Source: Calditrichota bacterium
GTDB taxonomy: Bacteria; Zhuqueibacterota; Zhuqueibacteria; Zhuqueibacterales; Geothermadaptataceae
Assembly: GCA_008501765.1 (NCBI GenBank)
Contig: QQUE01000007.1
Location: 952,740 to 1,016,739, forward strand
Reading direction: 5' to 3'
Length of the DNA stretch: 64,000 nt
How positions within the stretch are numbered: the first letter of the stretch is position 1; every line of letters starts with the position of its first letter. This document shows positions 19,527-28,771 of this stretch, in pieces. The position numbers were made by a program, and so were the translations under genes. Below the pieces are notes generated by a model that saw nothing but the letters and a program-made list of their open reading frames with translations, had not been told where the DNA came from and ran no database searches.

Positions 19527-20471
19527 TTATTTGTCACGTAACATTGTTGTAAAAAAATTGTAAGTTGATTGAATACCTTCAGGTAGCCTTATGAAACATG
19601 ACCAACCAGATTGGTATAATCTATTCACATCTAAAAGTTTCCTCGGTGTGCCATCCGGCTTGCTCGCATCCCACTCAATTTCGCCGTTATAGCCAACAAT
19701 TTTCTGCACGAGGGCAGCTAAATCTTTAATCGCAATATCTTCACCTGTGCCAACATTGACATAATCACCTTCACCGCTTGCATTAAAATTGTGCATCAAA
19801 AACAACAGCGCATCGGCTAAGTCATCAGAATACAAAAATTCACGTCGCGGGGTACCGGTGCCCCAGAGGGTGACTTTGGGGTTGTTGTTTATTTTCGCTT
19901 CATGGAATTTGCGGATCATCGCCGGCAGCACGTGTGCGGTCTCAAGGTCAAAATTGTCGCCGGGGCCGTACAGGTTTGTCGGCATGGCGGAGATAAAATT
20001 GGTGCCGTATTGCCGGTTGTAGGATTCGCATAATTTTATCGCGGCTATTTTGGCAATGGCATAAGGCTCATTCGTCGACTCCAGCGGGCCGGTGAGCAGG
20101 TATTCTTCTTTCAGCGGCTGCGGCGCGTTTTTAGGATAAATACAGGATGAACCCAGGTTGAGCAACTTTTTCACGCCATGTTTGTAGCTCGCATGAATGA
20201 CGTTGGTTGCAATCATCATATTGTCGTAAATAAACTCGGCCGAATAGGTGCTGTTGGCCATAATGCCGCCGACTTTGGCTGCTGCAAGAAAGACGTATTC
20301 CGGTTTTTCACGTTCGAAGAAGGCGTCTACTTGCTGCTGGTTGCGCAAGTCGAGTTCGGCAGAGCGAGCTCTGACTACGAACTTATAGCCTTCGGCTTCG
20401 AGTTTGCGCATGATGGCGGAGCCCACAAGCCCGGTGTGCCCGGCGACGTATATTTTGGCATCTTTATTCAC
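19527..20471 (-). CDS. fcl: GDP-L-fucose synthase
   Basis: This 314-residue short-chain dehydrogenase/epimerase converts GDP-4-keto-6-deoxy-D-mannose to GDP-L-fucose with NADPH. Visible features are the nucleotide-binding loop [27 protein letters not shown] (Ser108/109) and the catalytic YAIAK (Tyr137, Lys141). [13 protein letters not shown] is a further family signature. It starts at GTG inside a GTGA overlap with the gmd stop, so translation is coupled. The length is close to that of known WcaG proteins. Confidence 0.95.
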   Translation of the reverse strand: MNKDAKIYVAGHTGLVGSAIMRKLEAEGYKFVVRARSAELDLRNQQQVDAFFEREKPEYVFLAAAKVGGIMANSTYSAEFIYDNMMIATNVIHASYKHGVKKLLNLGSSCIYPKNAPQPLKEEYLLTGPLESTNEPYAIAKIAAIKLCESYNRQYGTNFISAMPTNLYGPGDNFDLETAHVLPAMIRKFHEAKINNNPKVTLWGTGTPRREFLYSDDLADALLFLMHNFNASGEGDYVNVGTGEDIAIKDLAALVQKIVGYNGEIEWDASKPDGTPRKLLDVNRLYQSGWSCFIRLPEGIQSTYNFFTTMLRDK

Positions 20472-21511
20472 GCCCGGATACGCCTTTCCACTTTTTTCAA
20501 ATCAGCCTGCATCATTATTTTTACCAGTTCTTCAAGGGTTGTTTGCGCTTTCCAGCCTAACTCTTCTTGTGCTTTTGTGGCATCACCAATAAGCAGTTCA
20601 ACTTCTGTTGGCCGGTAGTATTCGGGATCGATTTCAACCACGGTTTTTCCAGTTGCACGGTCAATACCAGACTCCTTTTCTCCCTGCCCCTGCCAGTCAA
20701 TTTGAATGTCAGCCTCAGCGAAAGCAAGTTCAGTGAAGTCGCGCACAGAGCGGGTCACGCCTGTAGCAAGTACATAATCCTGTGGTTCTTCCTGCTGCAG
20801 CATGCGCCACATGCCTTCCACATATTCCGGAGCATATCCCCAGTCTCGCTTTGCATCGAGGTTGCCGAGATAGAGTTTTTCCTGTATGCCAAATTTAATA
20901 TTCGCAACCGCCCGCGTTATTTTTCGGGTGACAAATGTTTTCCCCCGTCGCGGTGATTCATGGTTGAAAAGAATGCCGTTACAGGCAAACAAATTATAGG
21001 CTTCACGATAATTTTTTATAATCCAGAAGGCATAAAGTTTTGCCACGCCGTAAGGGCTGCGCGGGTAAAAAGGCGTTTCTTCTGTCTGCGGCACTTCCTG
21101 CACTTTGCCATAGAGTTCGCTGGTGGATGCCTGGTAAAACTTGGTATTGATGCCCACTTCACGAATGGCATCCAGCAGTTTCAGGGTACCGAGGCCATCC
21201 ACTTCTGCGGTGTATTCCGGCACTTCAAATGAGACTTTCACATGGCTTTGGGCGCCGAGATTGTAAATCTCATCCGGTTTAATTTTTTCGATCAGACGAT
21301 TCAAATTACTGGAATCGGTGAGGTCACCGTGGTGTAATTTCATGCGTGTATTGTTAATATGGCGATCGCGATATAGGTGGTCAATTCGCCCGGTATTAAA
21401 AGAGCTGCTACGGCGAATGATGCCATGTACCAGGTAGCCTTTTTCAATCAAAAGCTCGGTGAGATACGATCCGTCCTGCCCGGTGATGCCTGTAATGAGT
21501 GCTGTTTTCAT
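20468..21511 (-). CDS. gmd: GDP-mannose 4,6-dehydratase
   Basis: The 347-residue extended short-chain dehydrogenase has [15 protein letters not shown] for NADP binding, a catalytic T-S-E region (Thr130) with Tyr154 and Lys158 in SPYGVAK, and the signatures [10 protein letters not shown] and [15 protein letters not shown]. It makes GDP-4-keto-6-deoxymannose, the common precursor for the fucose synthase and for the perosamine-type aminotransferase in this operon. Its start codon coincides with the edge of a 176-bp tandem duplication that reaches back into wzc. Confidence 0.95.
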   Translation of the reverse strand: MKTALITGITGQDGSYLTELLIEKGYLVHGIIRRSSSFNTGRIDHLYRDRHINNTRMKLHHGDLTDSSNLNRLIEKIKPDEIYNLGAQSHVKVSFEVPEYTAEVDGLGTLKLLDAIREVGINTKFYQASTSELYGKVQEVPQTEETPFYPRSPYGVAKLYAFWIIKNYREAYNLFACNGILFNHESPRRGKTFVTRKITRAVANIKFGIQEKLYLGNLDAKRDWGYAPEYVEGMWRMLQQEEPQDYVLATGVTRSVRDFTELAFAEADIQIDWQGQGEKESGIDRATGKTVVEIDPEYYRPTEVELLIGDATKAQEELGWKAQTTLEELVKIMMQADLKKVERRIRA

Positions 21512-21860
21512 GTATTTTCTTTTAAAATCTGCTGTTGGTTATTTGCGTTTGGCTGTTGGTAAAAAACATAAAAGAAAACTAATTGCCAATGGCCAAGAGC
21601 AAATAGCCAAAAACTAACCTTAGCTTACTTTCCGTTTTTTATGTCGTTTTTGAACTTTACCATTGTTTCCTTGCGCGCTGCTTTCATGTATTTTCTTTTA
21701 AAATCTGCTGTTGGTTATTTGCGTTTGGCTGTTGGTAAAAAACATAAAAGAAAACTAATTGCCAATGGCCAAGAGCAAATAGCCAAAAACTAACCTTAGC
21801 TTACTTTCCGTTTTTTATGCCGTTTTTGATATTTGCCATTATTTCCTTGCGTGCTGCTTT
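21509..21860. repeat. 176-bp tandem duplication containing the wzc 3' end
   Basis: Two units of 176 bp (21509-21684 and 21685-21860) lie head to tail between gmd and wzc. The right unit contains the real wzc stop codon and its last 22 or so codons. The left unit keeps a decayed copy of the same tail (21620-21684), which still reads in frame to the same RHKKRKVS ending and stop. About 134 bp are identical, and roughly six differences lie in the remaining coding part. Confidence 0.92.
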
Positions 21861-24138
21861 CACCGTAATAATATTGATTCGAGTAGTAATAGTAATAACT
21901 GCCGTACATATTTTCTGCACGTACGTCGTTGAGAACCACACCAAGGAATCGCGCCCGCGCCGTTTTCAGCAGTTGGTCTGCCCGCTTTACACCTTCAATC
22001 TGAGATTTACCAGATTTATTAATCAACAATACACCGTCGACTTCAGAAGCGACAATGAGGGCATCTGTCACAGCAATAATTGGTGGGCTATCCAGCAAAA
22101 TGATATCAAACTGACTTTTCAAGCTTTCCAATAAATTGCGCATACGTACCGAGCCCAGAAGTTCTGATGGATTCGGCGGCATCACACCGCTGGTTAAAAT
22201 ATGTAAATTATCGATGTCAAGTGTTTTAATGACATCATCTGCAGCTGATTCCGTTGCAAGCAAATTTGTCAGGCCCGGCTTCTTATCAAACTTGAAGAAA
22301 TTATGGACAACCGGGCGGCGCAAATCAGCATCGATTATGAGCGTTTTCAAGCCCATGTTTGCCAGTGTAATTCCGAGATTGATCGTTGTCGTGGATTTGC
22401 CCTCACCGGGGCCGGGGCTGGTAATTAAAATCGTTTTCAAATTGCCATCAGCCTGGCTGTACTGCAAGTTTGTGCGAATAATACGGTATGCTTCCGAAAT
22501 CGGCGATTTTGGCCGGTTCAGTGCGATCATCCGGGCTTGAAAATCAGCATTTTTGCCATTGCCGTTGGGCAGCAAAGATGAAAGTCCACCCGAGGATTCT
22601 ACATCGATGTGCGGAATGGTGCCGACAAACGGCAGATTGAGACGCTCGATATCTTCAACGGTTCGAACTGTTTTATCCAGATATTCCAGGGAAATTGCGA
22701 TGGCAAATCCGAGACCGAGACCGAACAACATGCCGAGCATTAAATTCTGACGCTTTTTGGGAGAAATCGGAGAACCCGGTTCAACAGCGCGGTCGATTAT
22801 TCGCACTTTCCCAATCTGTCCAGCCATGGAAATGCGGGATTCTTCGTATTTCTCTTTCATCATATAATAAAGTTTTTCATCCACCGATTTTGTGCGTGCC
22901 AACCGCGCCAACCGCAATGTCTTGGCAGGTAATTTTTCAAGCTTTTTGCTGTACGTATCGACAATCCCTTTTAGTGCGACTGAACGTGCTTTTAGAGTAC
23001 GAATTTCTGTTTCCGCTTCGATGACCTGGCTGACAAGCTGTTGTGCGTGAGCCATTGGATCATTAGGCGTCAAACCACCGAGCACTAATTTTTTGGTTTC
23101 AGTAATCAACCGCTCTTTTATTGTTTCTTGCCGGGAGCGTAATTTTTTCAAGTTCGGATTATCTTCGGAAACATCCTGCGACAGAAAAGAAGAAGCTTTG
23201 CGTTCGATCTCAGCCAATTCATCCCGCAGCTTCAAAATCAAAGGATTGGATATTTGCGCTATATTATTTTGCAGATTTTTTTTCTGTATGCCTAATTGCT
23301 GGTTGAGATATTCCAGTCTTTTTTCATAAGCCTTCAAGTCTGTCAACGCCGAATTATAAAGCGTTTCAAACTCAGCCAATTGATTGATCAATTCTTGCGT
23401 ATCACCGGAAAGATCAGCGATATTTTCTTTTTCCTGAAAACTTTTTAGTTCTTCCTCGGAGCTTTTCAAATCCAACTCTTTTTTTGAGAGCTGTTCTTCG
23501 AGAAAATCAACTACTTCGCGGATTTCCCCCTGGCTCAATATCTGATCCTGATTCTGATAAATAGTCGCAACCAAATTGGTTAAATATGCGGCTTCAAAAG
23601 GGGAAGAGCCTTTGACACGAATTTCGATAAAATAATTGGTGTCAATAACAGGATCAGCCGTAAGCCCAGCTCGTAGCTTGCCAACAGCATAAGCTCTGGC
23701 TTGCTGCATTATACGCACTGTATCAACCGGTTGCCCTTCGTAATTTTCATGATGCGCTTCAAGCGCCAGCTCGACACCATTCTTAATTATAGGCAATGTT
23801 TTACTGTAATCAGATCGCATCACTTCCTGAATTACGTGCTCAGCAATGGAACGGCTTTTCAGCAAATAGACCTGATCGTTAATCTCATCCTGCTTGCCAA
23901 AAAGCGCATTTTGATCAAATAAAACACTCTGCATGCCGCCATCTTCCTGCACCATTATTGTTGATGCAGCCTGAAAAACGGGATCCTGATTGAGTGTATA
24001 AAATGCTGTGCCGGCAGAAATCATGATAAAGCAGAGAACAATGAGCCACCAGCGACGGCGAACAATCCGCAGGTAATCTGCTATTGAAAGTGTTCGCTCT
24101 TCCGCAAATATTCCACTTTGTGGCTGGATTTCATTCAT
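21796..24138 (-). CDS. wzc: Wzc-type polysaccharide co-polymerase / tyrosine autokinase
   Basis: This 780-residue inner-membrane protein has an N-terminal Wzz domain with a membrane helix near residues 30-55, a long coiled-coil periplasmic region (about 180-420), a second helix with an adjacent proline-rich motif (EPGSPISPKKRQN), and a cytoplasmic BY-kinase domain. The kinase shows Walker A SPGPGEGKSTTTINLG, A' LIIDADLRRP and B ILLDSPP. The tail has the tyrosine cluster SYYYYYSNQYYY that is autophosphorylated. It controls polymer chain length and export together with an outer-membrane channel. Confidence 0.94.
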   Translation of the reverse strand: MNEIQPQSGIFAEERTLSIADYLRIVRRRWWLIVLCFIMISAGTAFYTLNQDPVFQAASTIMVQEDGGMQSVLFDQNALFGKQDEINDQVYLLKSRSIAEHVIQEVMRSDYSKTLPIIKNGVELALEAHHENYEGQPVDTVRIMQQARAYAVGKLRAGLTADPVIDTNYFIEIRVKGSSPFEAAYLTNLVATIYQNQDQILSQGEIREVVDFLEEQLSKKELDLKSSEEELKSFQEKENIADLSGDTQELINQLAEFETLYNSALTDLKAYEKRLEYLNQQLGIQKKNLQNNIAQISNPLILKLRDELAEIERKASSFLSQDVSEDNPNLKKLRSRQETIKERLITETKKLVLGGLTPNDPMAHAQQLVSQVIEAETEIRTLKARSVALKGIVDTYSKKLEKLPAKTLRLARLARTKSVDEKLYYMMKEKYEESRISMAGQIGKVRIIDRAVEPGSPISPKKRQNLMLGMLFGLGLGFAIAISLEYLDKTVRTVEDIERLNLPFVGTIPHIDVESSGGLSSLLPNGNGKNADFQARMIALNRPKSPISEAYRIIRTNLQYSQADGNLKTILITSPGPGEGKSTTTINLGITLANMGLKTLIIDADLRRPVVHNFFKFDKKPGLTNLLATESAADDVIKTLDIDNLHILTSGVMPPNPSELLGSVRMRNLLESLKSQFDIILLDSPPIIAVTDALIVASEVDGVLLINKSGKSQIEGVKRADQLLKTARARFLGVVLNDVRAENMYGSYYYYYSNQYYYGESSTQGNNGKYQKRHKKRKVS

Positions 24139-24188
24139 ATTTATTCTTTCGATTAAAAGCGGTTATTGGCTTTCAAGTGTTGGCCGTT

Positions 24189-24246
24189 GGCCAAAAGCCA
24201 ATAGCCAAAAGCCAATAGCCAAAAGCTAATAGCCAACAGCCAATAG
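24189..24246. repeat. Short tandem repeat, 14-bp unit
   Basis: Between the SLBB gene and wzc, the unit AAAAGCCAATAGCC repeats about four times, with small changes (AGCTAATAGCC, AACAGCCAATAGC). Related words (GCCAATGGCC, AAATAGCCAAAA) occur in both units of the 176-bp duplication on the other side of wzc. The repeat is non-coding and not a multiple of three. Confidence 0.8.
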
Positions 24247-24254
24247 CTGCACTA

Positions 24255-24791
24255 TCAATTGTATTTTAAGCGGTCGACAATGAGCGCAACAGAAGCCAGA
24301 GTAGCAACCACATTGAAAACCGAATTAACACCAAAAAAGCTGCGTATTTTATCGCCACGCGATCTTTTGATTACTATCGAGTCCCCTGCCCTTAGCGTCG
24401 GCAGAAAACTTGTCTTCCCGGTTTCAAAATATTTGTCGATGCTTATCACTTCAATATCGTGCATTTGTCCATGGCCATTTGAACTTATTTTCCCATCTTC
24501 AACTTGCTGACGCAATATCTGGATTTTATCCAGATCAGCGCCTTTAATAAACCCGCCTGCGTTAGCTATCAAAGTTACCAGATCGGTATGCCTGGGGATA
24601 AAATACTGTCCCGGTTTTCGGATATAGCCAAGAATATTTACTTTAATAAGAATTTCGTCAGAATCACCCAAAATGTATCTTGACGCCATATTTACAGGCT
24701 GGTTATTACTCGCAGTCTGTGCGCAAACCACCTGAAATAGTCCAGCCTGAGCAACAAAAAGCAGAGCGGCCAGCCGTATTTTAAAATTCAT
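24255..24791 (-). CDS. Short SLBB-domain polysaccharide export protein
   Basis: The 178-residue product has a signal peptide (to about residue 25, ending VVCAQ). A short strand (YILGDSDEILIKVNILGYIRKPG) leads into one SLBB-like domain with FIPRHTDLVTLIANAGG and ILRQ, and a hydrophobic C-terminal helix ends RLKYN. Wza-type exporters are normally 350 or more residues with a full poly-export domain, which is almost absent here. It may be a partner or a shortened form. AAAGGA lies seven bases before the ATG. It is the first gene of the locus. Confidence 0.75.
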   Translation of the reverse strand: MNFKIRLAALLFVAQAGLFQVVCAQTASNNQPVNMASRYILGDSDEILIKVNILGYIRKPGQYFIPRHTDLVTLIANAGGFIKGADLDKIQILRQQVEDGKISSNGHGQMHDIEVISIDKYFETGKTSFLPTLRAGDSIVIKRSRGDKIRSFFGVNSVFNVVATLASVALIVDRLKYN

Positions 24792-25460
24792 TGAGAAATC
24801 CTTTTATCGTCATTTTTTATCAGCCTTAAATCAAGTAACGGCACAATCAAAATTATCTGCAAAAAGAGCGACTTAATTTATCAAGTTGTGCATTTTTACA
24901 TGCAACCGATTCGATTTGTTATTTAAAATCAGTAAAACAATCCAAATGTGAGAAGAAGTCAGTTTCGGGGCATCAGGAAAGGGTATGTTTGAAGTGATCA
25001 TACCAGGTATGTATTTATGCAACAGATTTTGAATCATCTCCTTCAATCCTTCGAAATAGAACCTGTGCAATTCTGCTCATCTGTAGAATTTTAACGTCAT
25101 TAAAAAATACTACTTTAAGCCCATACCAATGTCTTCCGATTCCCTTCTTGGACACTGGATTTCCCCCTGTCTTACCATCGTGGCTACTTGTTCATTGTAT
25201 AAACGAATGCAGCCACATCAAATCTTAATTAGCCAAGCTGGTATAATTTACCGTTACCATTTCGTATTTGCGTAAAGATTAAAAAGATATTTTGATAAAT
25301 TTTTTACATCGTCACGACGGCCCAAACTTTCGAGGACGAAGACGGTTCAATATAACAATTATTATCGGTTAAAATTAATACCAGGTCTGATTATTTTATT
25401 GCTATGCGGCATTTGCTTGTAAATAACACCAAATTTATTAGATTACGCAGGATTTATAAT
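24792..25460. other. Non-coding region upstream of the polysaccharide operon
   Basis: This 669-bp stretch separates the minus-strand polysaccharide operon from repeat elements. It probably holds the operon promoter, but I could not identify a convincing -35/-10 pair. No gene, tRNA or strong hairpin is apparent, and the open frames present are short and without recognisable domains. Confidence 0.5.
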
Positions 25461-25833
25461 AACGTGAGTTCGATCAAGTCACCTTACTGAGAGCAGCATA
25501 GTTTCAGCCACAGATCGACACAGATAAGCACGGATTATATATACTTTTTTAACGTGAGCTCGATGTAAGCTGTAACATTCTTTACCGGCATAATTAAAAT
25601 AGAACGAAGGCGTCTCGCCGAGCGTTTCGTGGGTTATCCTCGGCGGGACGCCTTCGGACTATATCCTATAATTAATTCGTTTTGTCCCAATTCCTCTTAT
25701 ATCAAACTTGCGTTTTTTTTATTTAAATCTGTGTTTGGTCAGTGAGAATCAGTGGCAAATATATATCCTGCAGTTTAATCCTGAATAAGGATGTCTGACT
25801 ATTAAAAAGTATTTCTTAAGTCAAACTCACGTT
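25461..25833. repeat. MITE-like element, family D copy 2, interrupted
   Basis: The element runs from AACGTGAGTTCGAT to the inverted end AGTCAAACTCACGTT and is flanked by the direct repeat ATAAT (25456-25460 and 25834-25838). It is an inverted relative of the copy at 36567-36769. A second element (25551-25714) is inserted in it between two TTTTTT runs. Removing the insert and one T-run leaves 203 bp, the exact size of the intact copy. Internally it contains words such as CACAGATCGACACAGAT. Confidence 0.85.
25551..25714. repeat. MITE-like element, family C copy 1, nested
   Basis: This 164-bp element has imperfect terminal inverted repeats (AACGTGAGCTCGATGTAAG and CTTATATCAAACTTGCGTT), flanking TTTTTT runs that look like a target duplication, and a strong internal hairpin (GAAGGCGTCTCGCCGAG ... 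CGGCGGGACGCCTTCG). An inverted copy is at 45567-45731. It codes for no protein. Confidence 0.85.
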
Positions 25834-25859
25834 ATAATTATATTATCTAATGAAAAAGA

Positions 25860-26855
25860 ATGAATAAACTCAGCTCAAAAAATCCGCCGGAAATTACGCT
25901 CGCCCCAATGGATGGCGTTATCGAATTTTACATGCGCGATTTGCTCACCGCAACGGGTGGTTACGACCTCTGCGTCACAGAATTTTTACGCGTCAGCAAG
26001 GAGTCTGCGCCTGCACGCATGTATCAACATATTTGTCCGGAATTAAAAACCGGGAGCCTGACTTCCAATGGCACGCCCGTTTTCCTGCAATTGCTCGGCG
26101 GCGAACCTCAAGCTTTTATCAAACATGCGGAACGTGCTTGTGAACTCGGAGCAATGGGCATTGATATAAATTTTGGCTGTCCGGCAAAACGTGTCAATCA
26201 ACATAAAGCCGGGGCATTTTTGCTGCAAGAACCGGAAAAAGTTTACCAAATCACCAAAGCGACGCGACAGGCAGTGCCGGATGAAATTCCGGTAAGCGCG
26301 AAAATCAGGCTGGGATACGAGAACACGGATCAAACACTGGAAATAGCCGAAGCCATCGCAGCTGCCGGTGCAACCTGGCTTACGGTGCATGCCCGTACCG
26401 CGAAACAGGCATACCGCCCTCCCGTACAGTGGGAGTGGATCGCCGCTGTGAAGAAAAAGAGTGCTATCCCCGTCATTGCCAATGGCGATATTTGGGATAT
26501 TGAAGATTATCGGAATTGTCTTGAAATGACTGGCTGTGATGGCGTCATGTTGGGAAGGGGTGCCCTGATTCAGCCAGATTTGGCCCTGCAAATTAAAGCT
26601 TATAAAAACGGTGACATTCGCACACCCATAAATTGGGATTATTTCCCCAAATTTATTTTACAGCTTGTGCAAAACATGACTGAGGGCGGTGCAGAAAAAT
26701 ACATTCTCCCGCGCGTGAAGCAATACGTCAGTCTTTTACGCTTACGGCATGAATTCGCCCATTTGCTTTTCAACAGAATTAAAAGATTAAGTTCAGTTGA
26801 CGCGCTTACCGCCATTTTAGAAAAAAGTGATGACCTGCAGGAAATGGCCGTTTGA
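25860..26855 (+). CDS. dusC: tRNA-dihydrouridine synthase, DusC-like
   Basis: The 331-residue flavoenzyme reduces specific uridines of tRNA to dihydrouridine. It shows the FMN-binding start LAPMDGVIE, QLLGGEP, the catalytic cysteine in NFGCPAKRVN (Cys107), HARTAKQAY and the phosphate-binding VIANGDIWD and GVMLGRGAL. The DusC-like call rests on overall pattern and could be another Dus subtype. A family D element ends only 26 bp before the start codon, so promoter sequences may lie in or right next to that element. The ribosome-binding site is weak. Confidence 0.92.
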   Translation: MNKLSSKNPPEITLAPMDGVIEFYMRDLLTATGGYDLCVTEFLRVSKESAPARMYQHICPELKTGSLTSNGTPVFLQLLGGEPQAFIKHAERACELGAMGIDINFGCPAKRVNQHKAGAFLLQEPEKVYQITKATRQAVPDEIPVSAKIRLGYENTDQTLEIAEAIAAAGATWLTVHARTAKQAYRPPVQWEWIAAVKKKSAIPVIANGDIWDIEDYRNCLEMTGCDGVMLGRGALIQPDLALQIKAYKNGDIRTPINWDYFPKFILQLVQNMTEGGAEKYILPRVKQYVSLLRLRHEFAHLLFNRIKRLSSVDALTAILEKSDDLQEMAV

Positions 26856-27458
26856 AACTGTCAATTCAACGATCGTTCCCGTTTTTCCCCGAAAAACTCT
26901 CATAATTTTATTTCTTCACATTAGTACTACTTTGGTCAATACGATTCTTTCAAAAAAGACAGGTAAGATTAAGATAACTAACCTGACGAGACTGTTGAAA
27001 TTCCTCGAAATTTGGACCCAGAGCTTTTCGAAGGGCCCAAATTTGGGGGTAACGCTGGGCGCTTCAACAAGCTCAGCGACCGGTTTACCCGCTTTTTCGA
27101 CAGCCTCGACAGGGCTTGGAGCCACCTCAGGGTTAAGCTCACCCCAGTCCAGTTTAACCTGCCAAAGTAGTTTTAGAGCCTATCCGAGAACGCAACAGCT
27201 GTTATTCCCAAATGCTTCGATGGGAATCCATTCTTTTGATATGAGTTAGTAGTGGATGCCGGATAAACACATTCGGGTTTGACATAACAGGTTTTCCGAA
27301 AGGCTCTGAATCGCAGCATTTTCGTTGAAACCAGACAATCTTCTTCGCGAATATTAATACTTCAGAGCGTTATTTTTCTGTTTTAATTAACTTTTAAAGT
27401 TTTAAGTTAGCACAGATTTTCAGACACAGCTATTCCAAAATATTATAGCGGAGCTTTA
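26856..27458. other. Non-coding region with repeat-derived sequence
   Basis: This 603-bp gap between dusC and the DadA-like gene holds phrases typical of dispersed repeats (GCTTCAACAAGCTCAGCGACC, read as TTCAACAAGCTCAG, and TTCGACAGCCTCGACAGGG) and the element at 27175-27307. An open frame at 26827-27249 overlaps the end of dusC, has no domain and consists largely of repeat sequence, so I do not call it a gene. A GCGGAG ribosome site at the end belongs to the next gene. Confidence 0.6.
27175..27307. repeat. MITE-like element with TIRs AGAGCC...GGCTCT
   Basis: This 133-bp stretch has imperfect terminal inverted repeats (AGAGCCTATCCGAGAAC and GTTTTCCGAAAGGCTCT). Its internal sequence contains GGGAATCCA and TGGATGCCGG, resembling the cores of families A and B but with different ends. 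No clear target-site duplication is visible, so it may be old. Confidence 0.6.
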
Positions 27459-28721
27459 ATGCAGAAGAAATATGATGTCGCGGTGATTGGGGGCGGTTCT
27501 GTTGGTCTGTGTACGGCTTATTTTTTACAAAAATCAGGTAAAAATGTTGTCGTTATCGATAAAGCGTTGCCTGGCAGCGCCGACCAGTGTTCGTACGCTA
27601 ATGCTGGTTACGTGGCGCCGAGCCACATTATTCCTCTCGCCTCTCCGGGAATTATTTCCAAGGGCCTGCGCTGGATGCTAAATCCCGACAGCCCTTTTTA
27701 CATTCATCCCCGACTGGACTGGCAACAGTTTAAATGGATGTGGACTTTCTGGCGCTCAGCCAATTTAGAGACTGTACAACGCGCCATTCCGATCCTTGCT
27801 GCGCTGTGCAACGAATCAGCCAACCTGTACAACGTGCTTGCCGAAGATAAAAATATCGGCGATTTCGGGCTGGAAAAACAGGGATTGTTGATGCTTTATA
27901 ACACCGAAAAGGCTTTCGCTGCTGATCATAAGATTGCCGAAACCGCAATAAAAGCGGGCGTGCCAACCAAACTTCTTAATCCACAGGAGATTAAAGAAAC
28001 CGAACCGGCTTTCGAAACCACTGCTGTTGGAGCGATTTATTATACAGACGACTGGCACATTCGCCCCTCCTCCCTGTGTCAGCAACTGCATCAGGCACTG
28101 GCAAAAAATGGTGTCGATTTTATCGAAATGAACAACAGTCTGACTTTTGAAAAATCAGATGGAAAACTAACAAAAATATGCGCAGGCGAGAATGACATCA
28201 ACGCCGATGAATTTGTTCTTGCCTCAGGAGCGTGGACGCCGCAGATTGCCGGAACTTTGGGAATACGATTGCCAATACAAGCCGGAAAAGGTTACTCGGT
28301 CACCGTAAAAAATTCACAGCCCAAAGCAAAAGTTCCAGCCATACTCACAGAAACAAAAGTGGCTGTCACACCGTACGGCGATGAAATTCGTTTTGCAGGC
28401 ACACTTGAATTCAACGGTTTAAATACCGACATAAATCCCCGCCGTGTGCGTGCGATCCTGAATGCTGTTTCAAAGTACATCACCAATCTGGATATGGAAG
28501 AGGCCTTCTCAGCACAGCCCTGGGCTGGATTGCGCCCGTGTTCACCCGATGGGCTGCCACTCATTGGCCGGACTGAAAAATATAACAATCTGATAATTGC
28601 CGCAGGACATGCCATGGTCGGAATCACCCTCGCACCGGTAACCGGAAAAATCGTTTCAGAAATTGTGGCTGACGAAAAACCAAGCGTTGAACTGGATCTT
28701 TTGCAGCCTGATCGTTTCTAA
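27459..28721 (+). CDS. FAD-dependent oxidoreductase, DadA-like D-amino acid dehydrogenase
   Basis: The 420-residue DAO-family flavoprotein begins with the dinucleotide-binding motif VAVIGGGSVGLCTAYFL and an acidic end to the second strand (VVIDK). CSYANAGYVAPSHIIPLASPG is the signature region of DadA, and C-terminal RPCSPDGLPLIG plus GHAMVGITLAPVTGK are typical of the group. It would oxidise D-amino acids or a related imino acid such as D-hydroxyproline, passing electrons to the respiratory chain. The substrate is not determined. GCGGAG precedes the ATG. Confidence 0.85.
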   Translation: MQKKYDVAVIGGGSVGLCTAYFLQKSGKNVVVIDKALPGSADQCSYANAGYVAPSHIIPLASPGIISKGLRWMLNPDSPFYIHPRLDWQQFKWMWTFWRSANLETVQRAIPILAALCNESANLYNVLAEDKNIGDFGLEKQGLLMLYNTEKAFAADHKIAETAIKAGVPTKLLNPQEIKETEPAFETTAVGAIYYTDDWHIRPSSLCQQLHQALAKNGVDFIEMNNSLTFEKSDGKLTKICAGENDINADEFVLASGAWTPQIAGTLGIRLPIQAGKGYSVTVKNSQPKAKVPAILTETKVAVTPYGDEIRFAGTLEFNGLNTDINPRRVRAILNAVSKYITNLDMEEAFSAQPWAGLRPCSPDGLPLIGRTEKYNNLIIAAGHAMVGITLAPVTGKIVSEIVADEKPSVELDLLQPDRF

Positions 28722-28771
28722 TTTTTCGGAGTAAATTGAGAATAATCCATGCCATGATGCATTTTTAAAAT

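Noticed and set aside
24189..24246. Possible CRISPR-like array
   Set aside because: Units are 14 bp, adjacent and without spacers; this is a simple tandem repeat, and no cas genes are present.
24873..25070. 65-residue minus-strand open frame upstream of the polysaccharide operon
   Set aside because: No domain or ribosome site; probably chance.
26827..27249. 140-residue open frame overlapping the end of dusC
   Set aside because: It overlaps a real gene, has no domain and consists largely of dispersed-repeat words.
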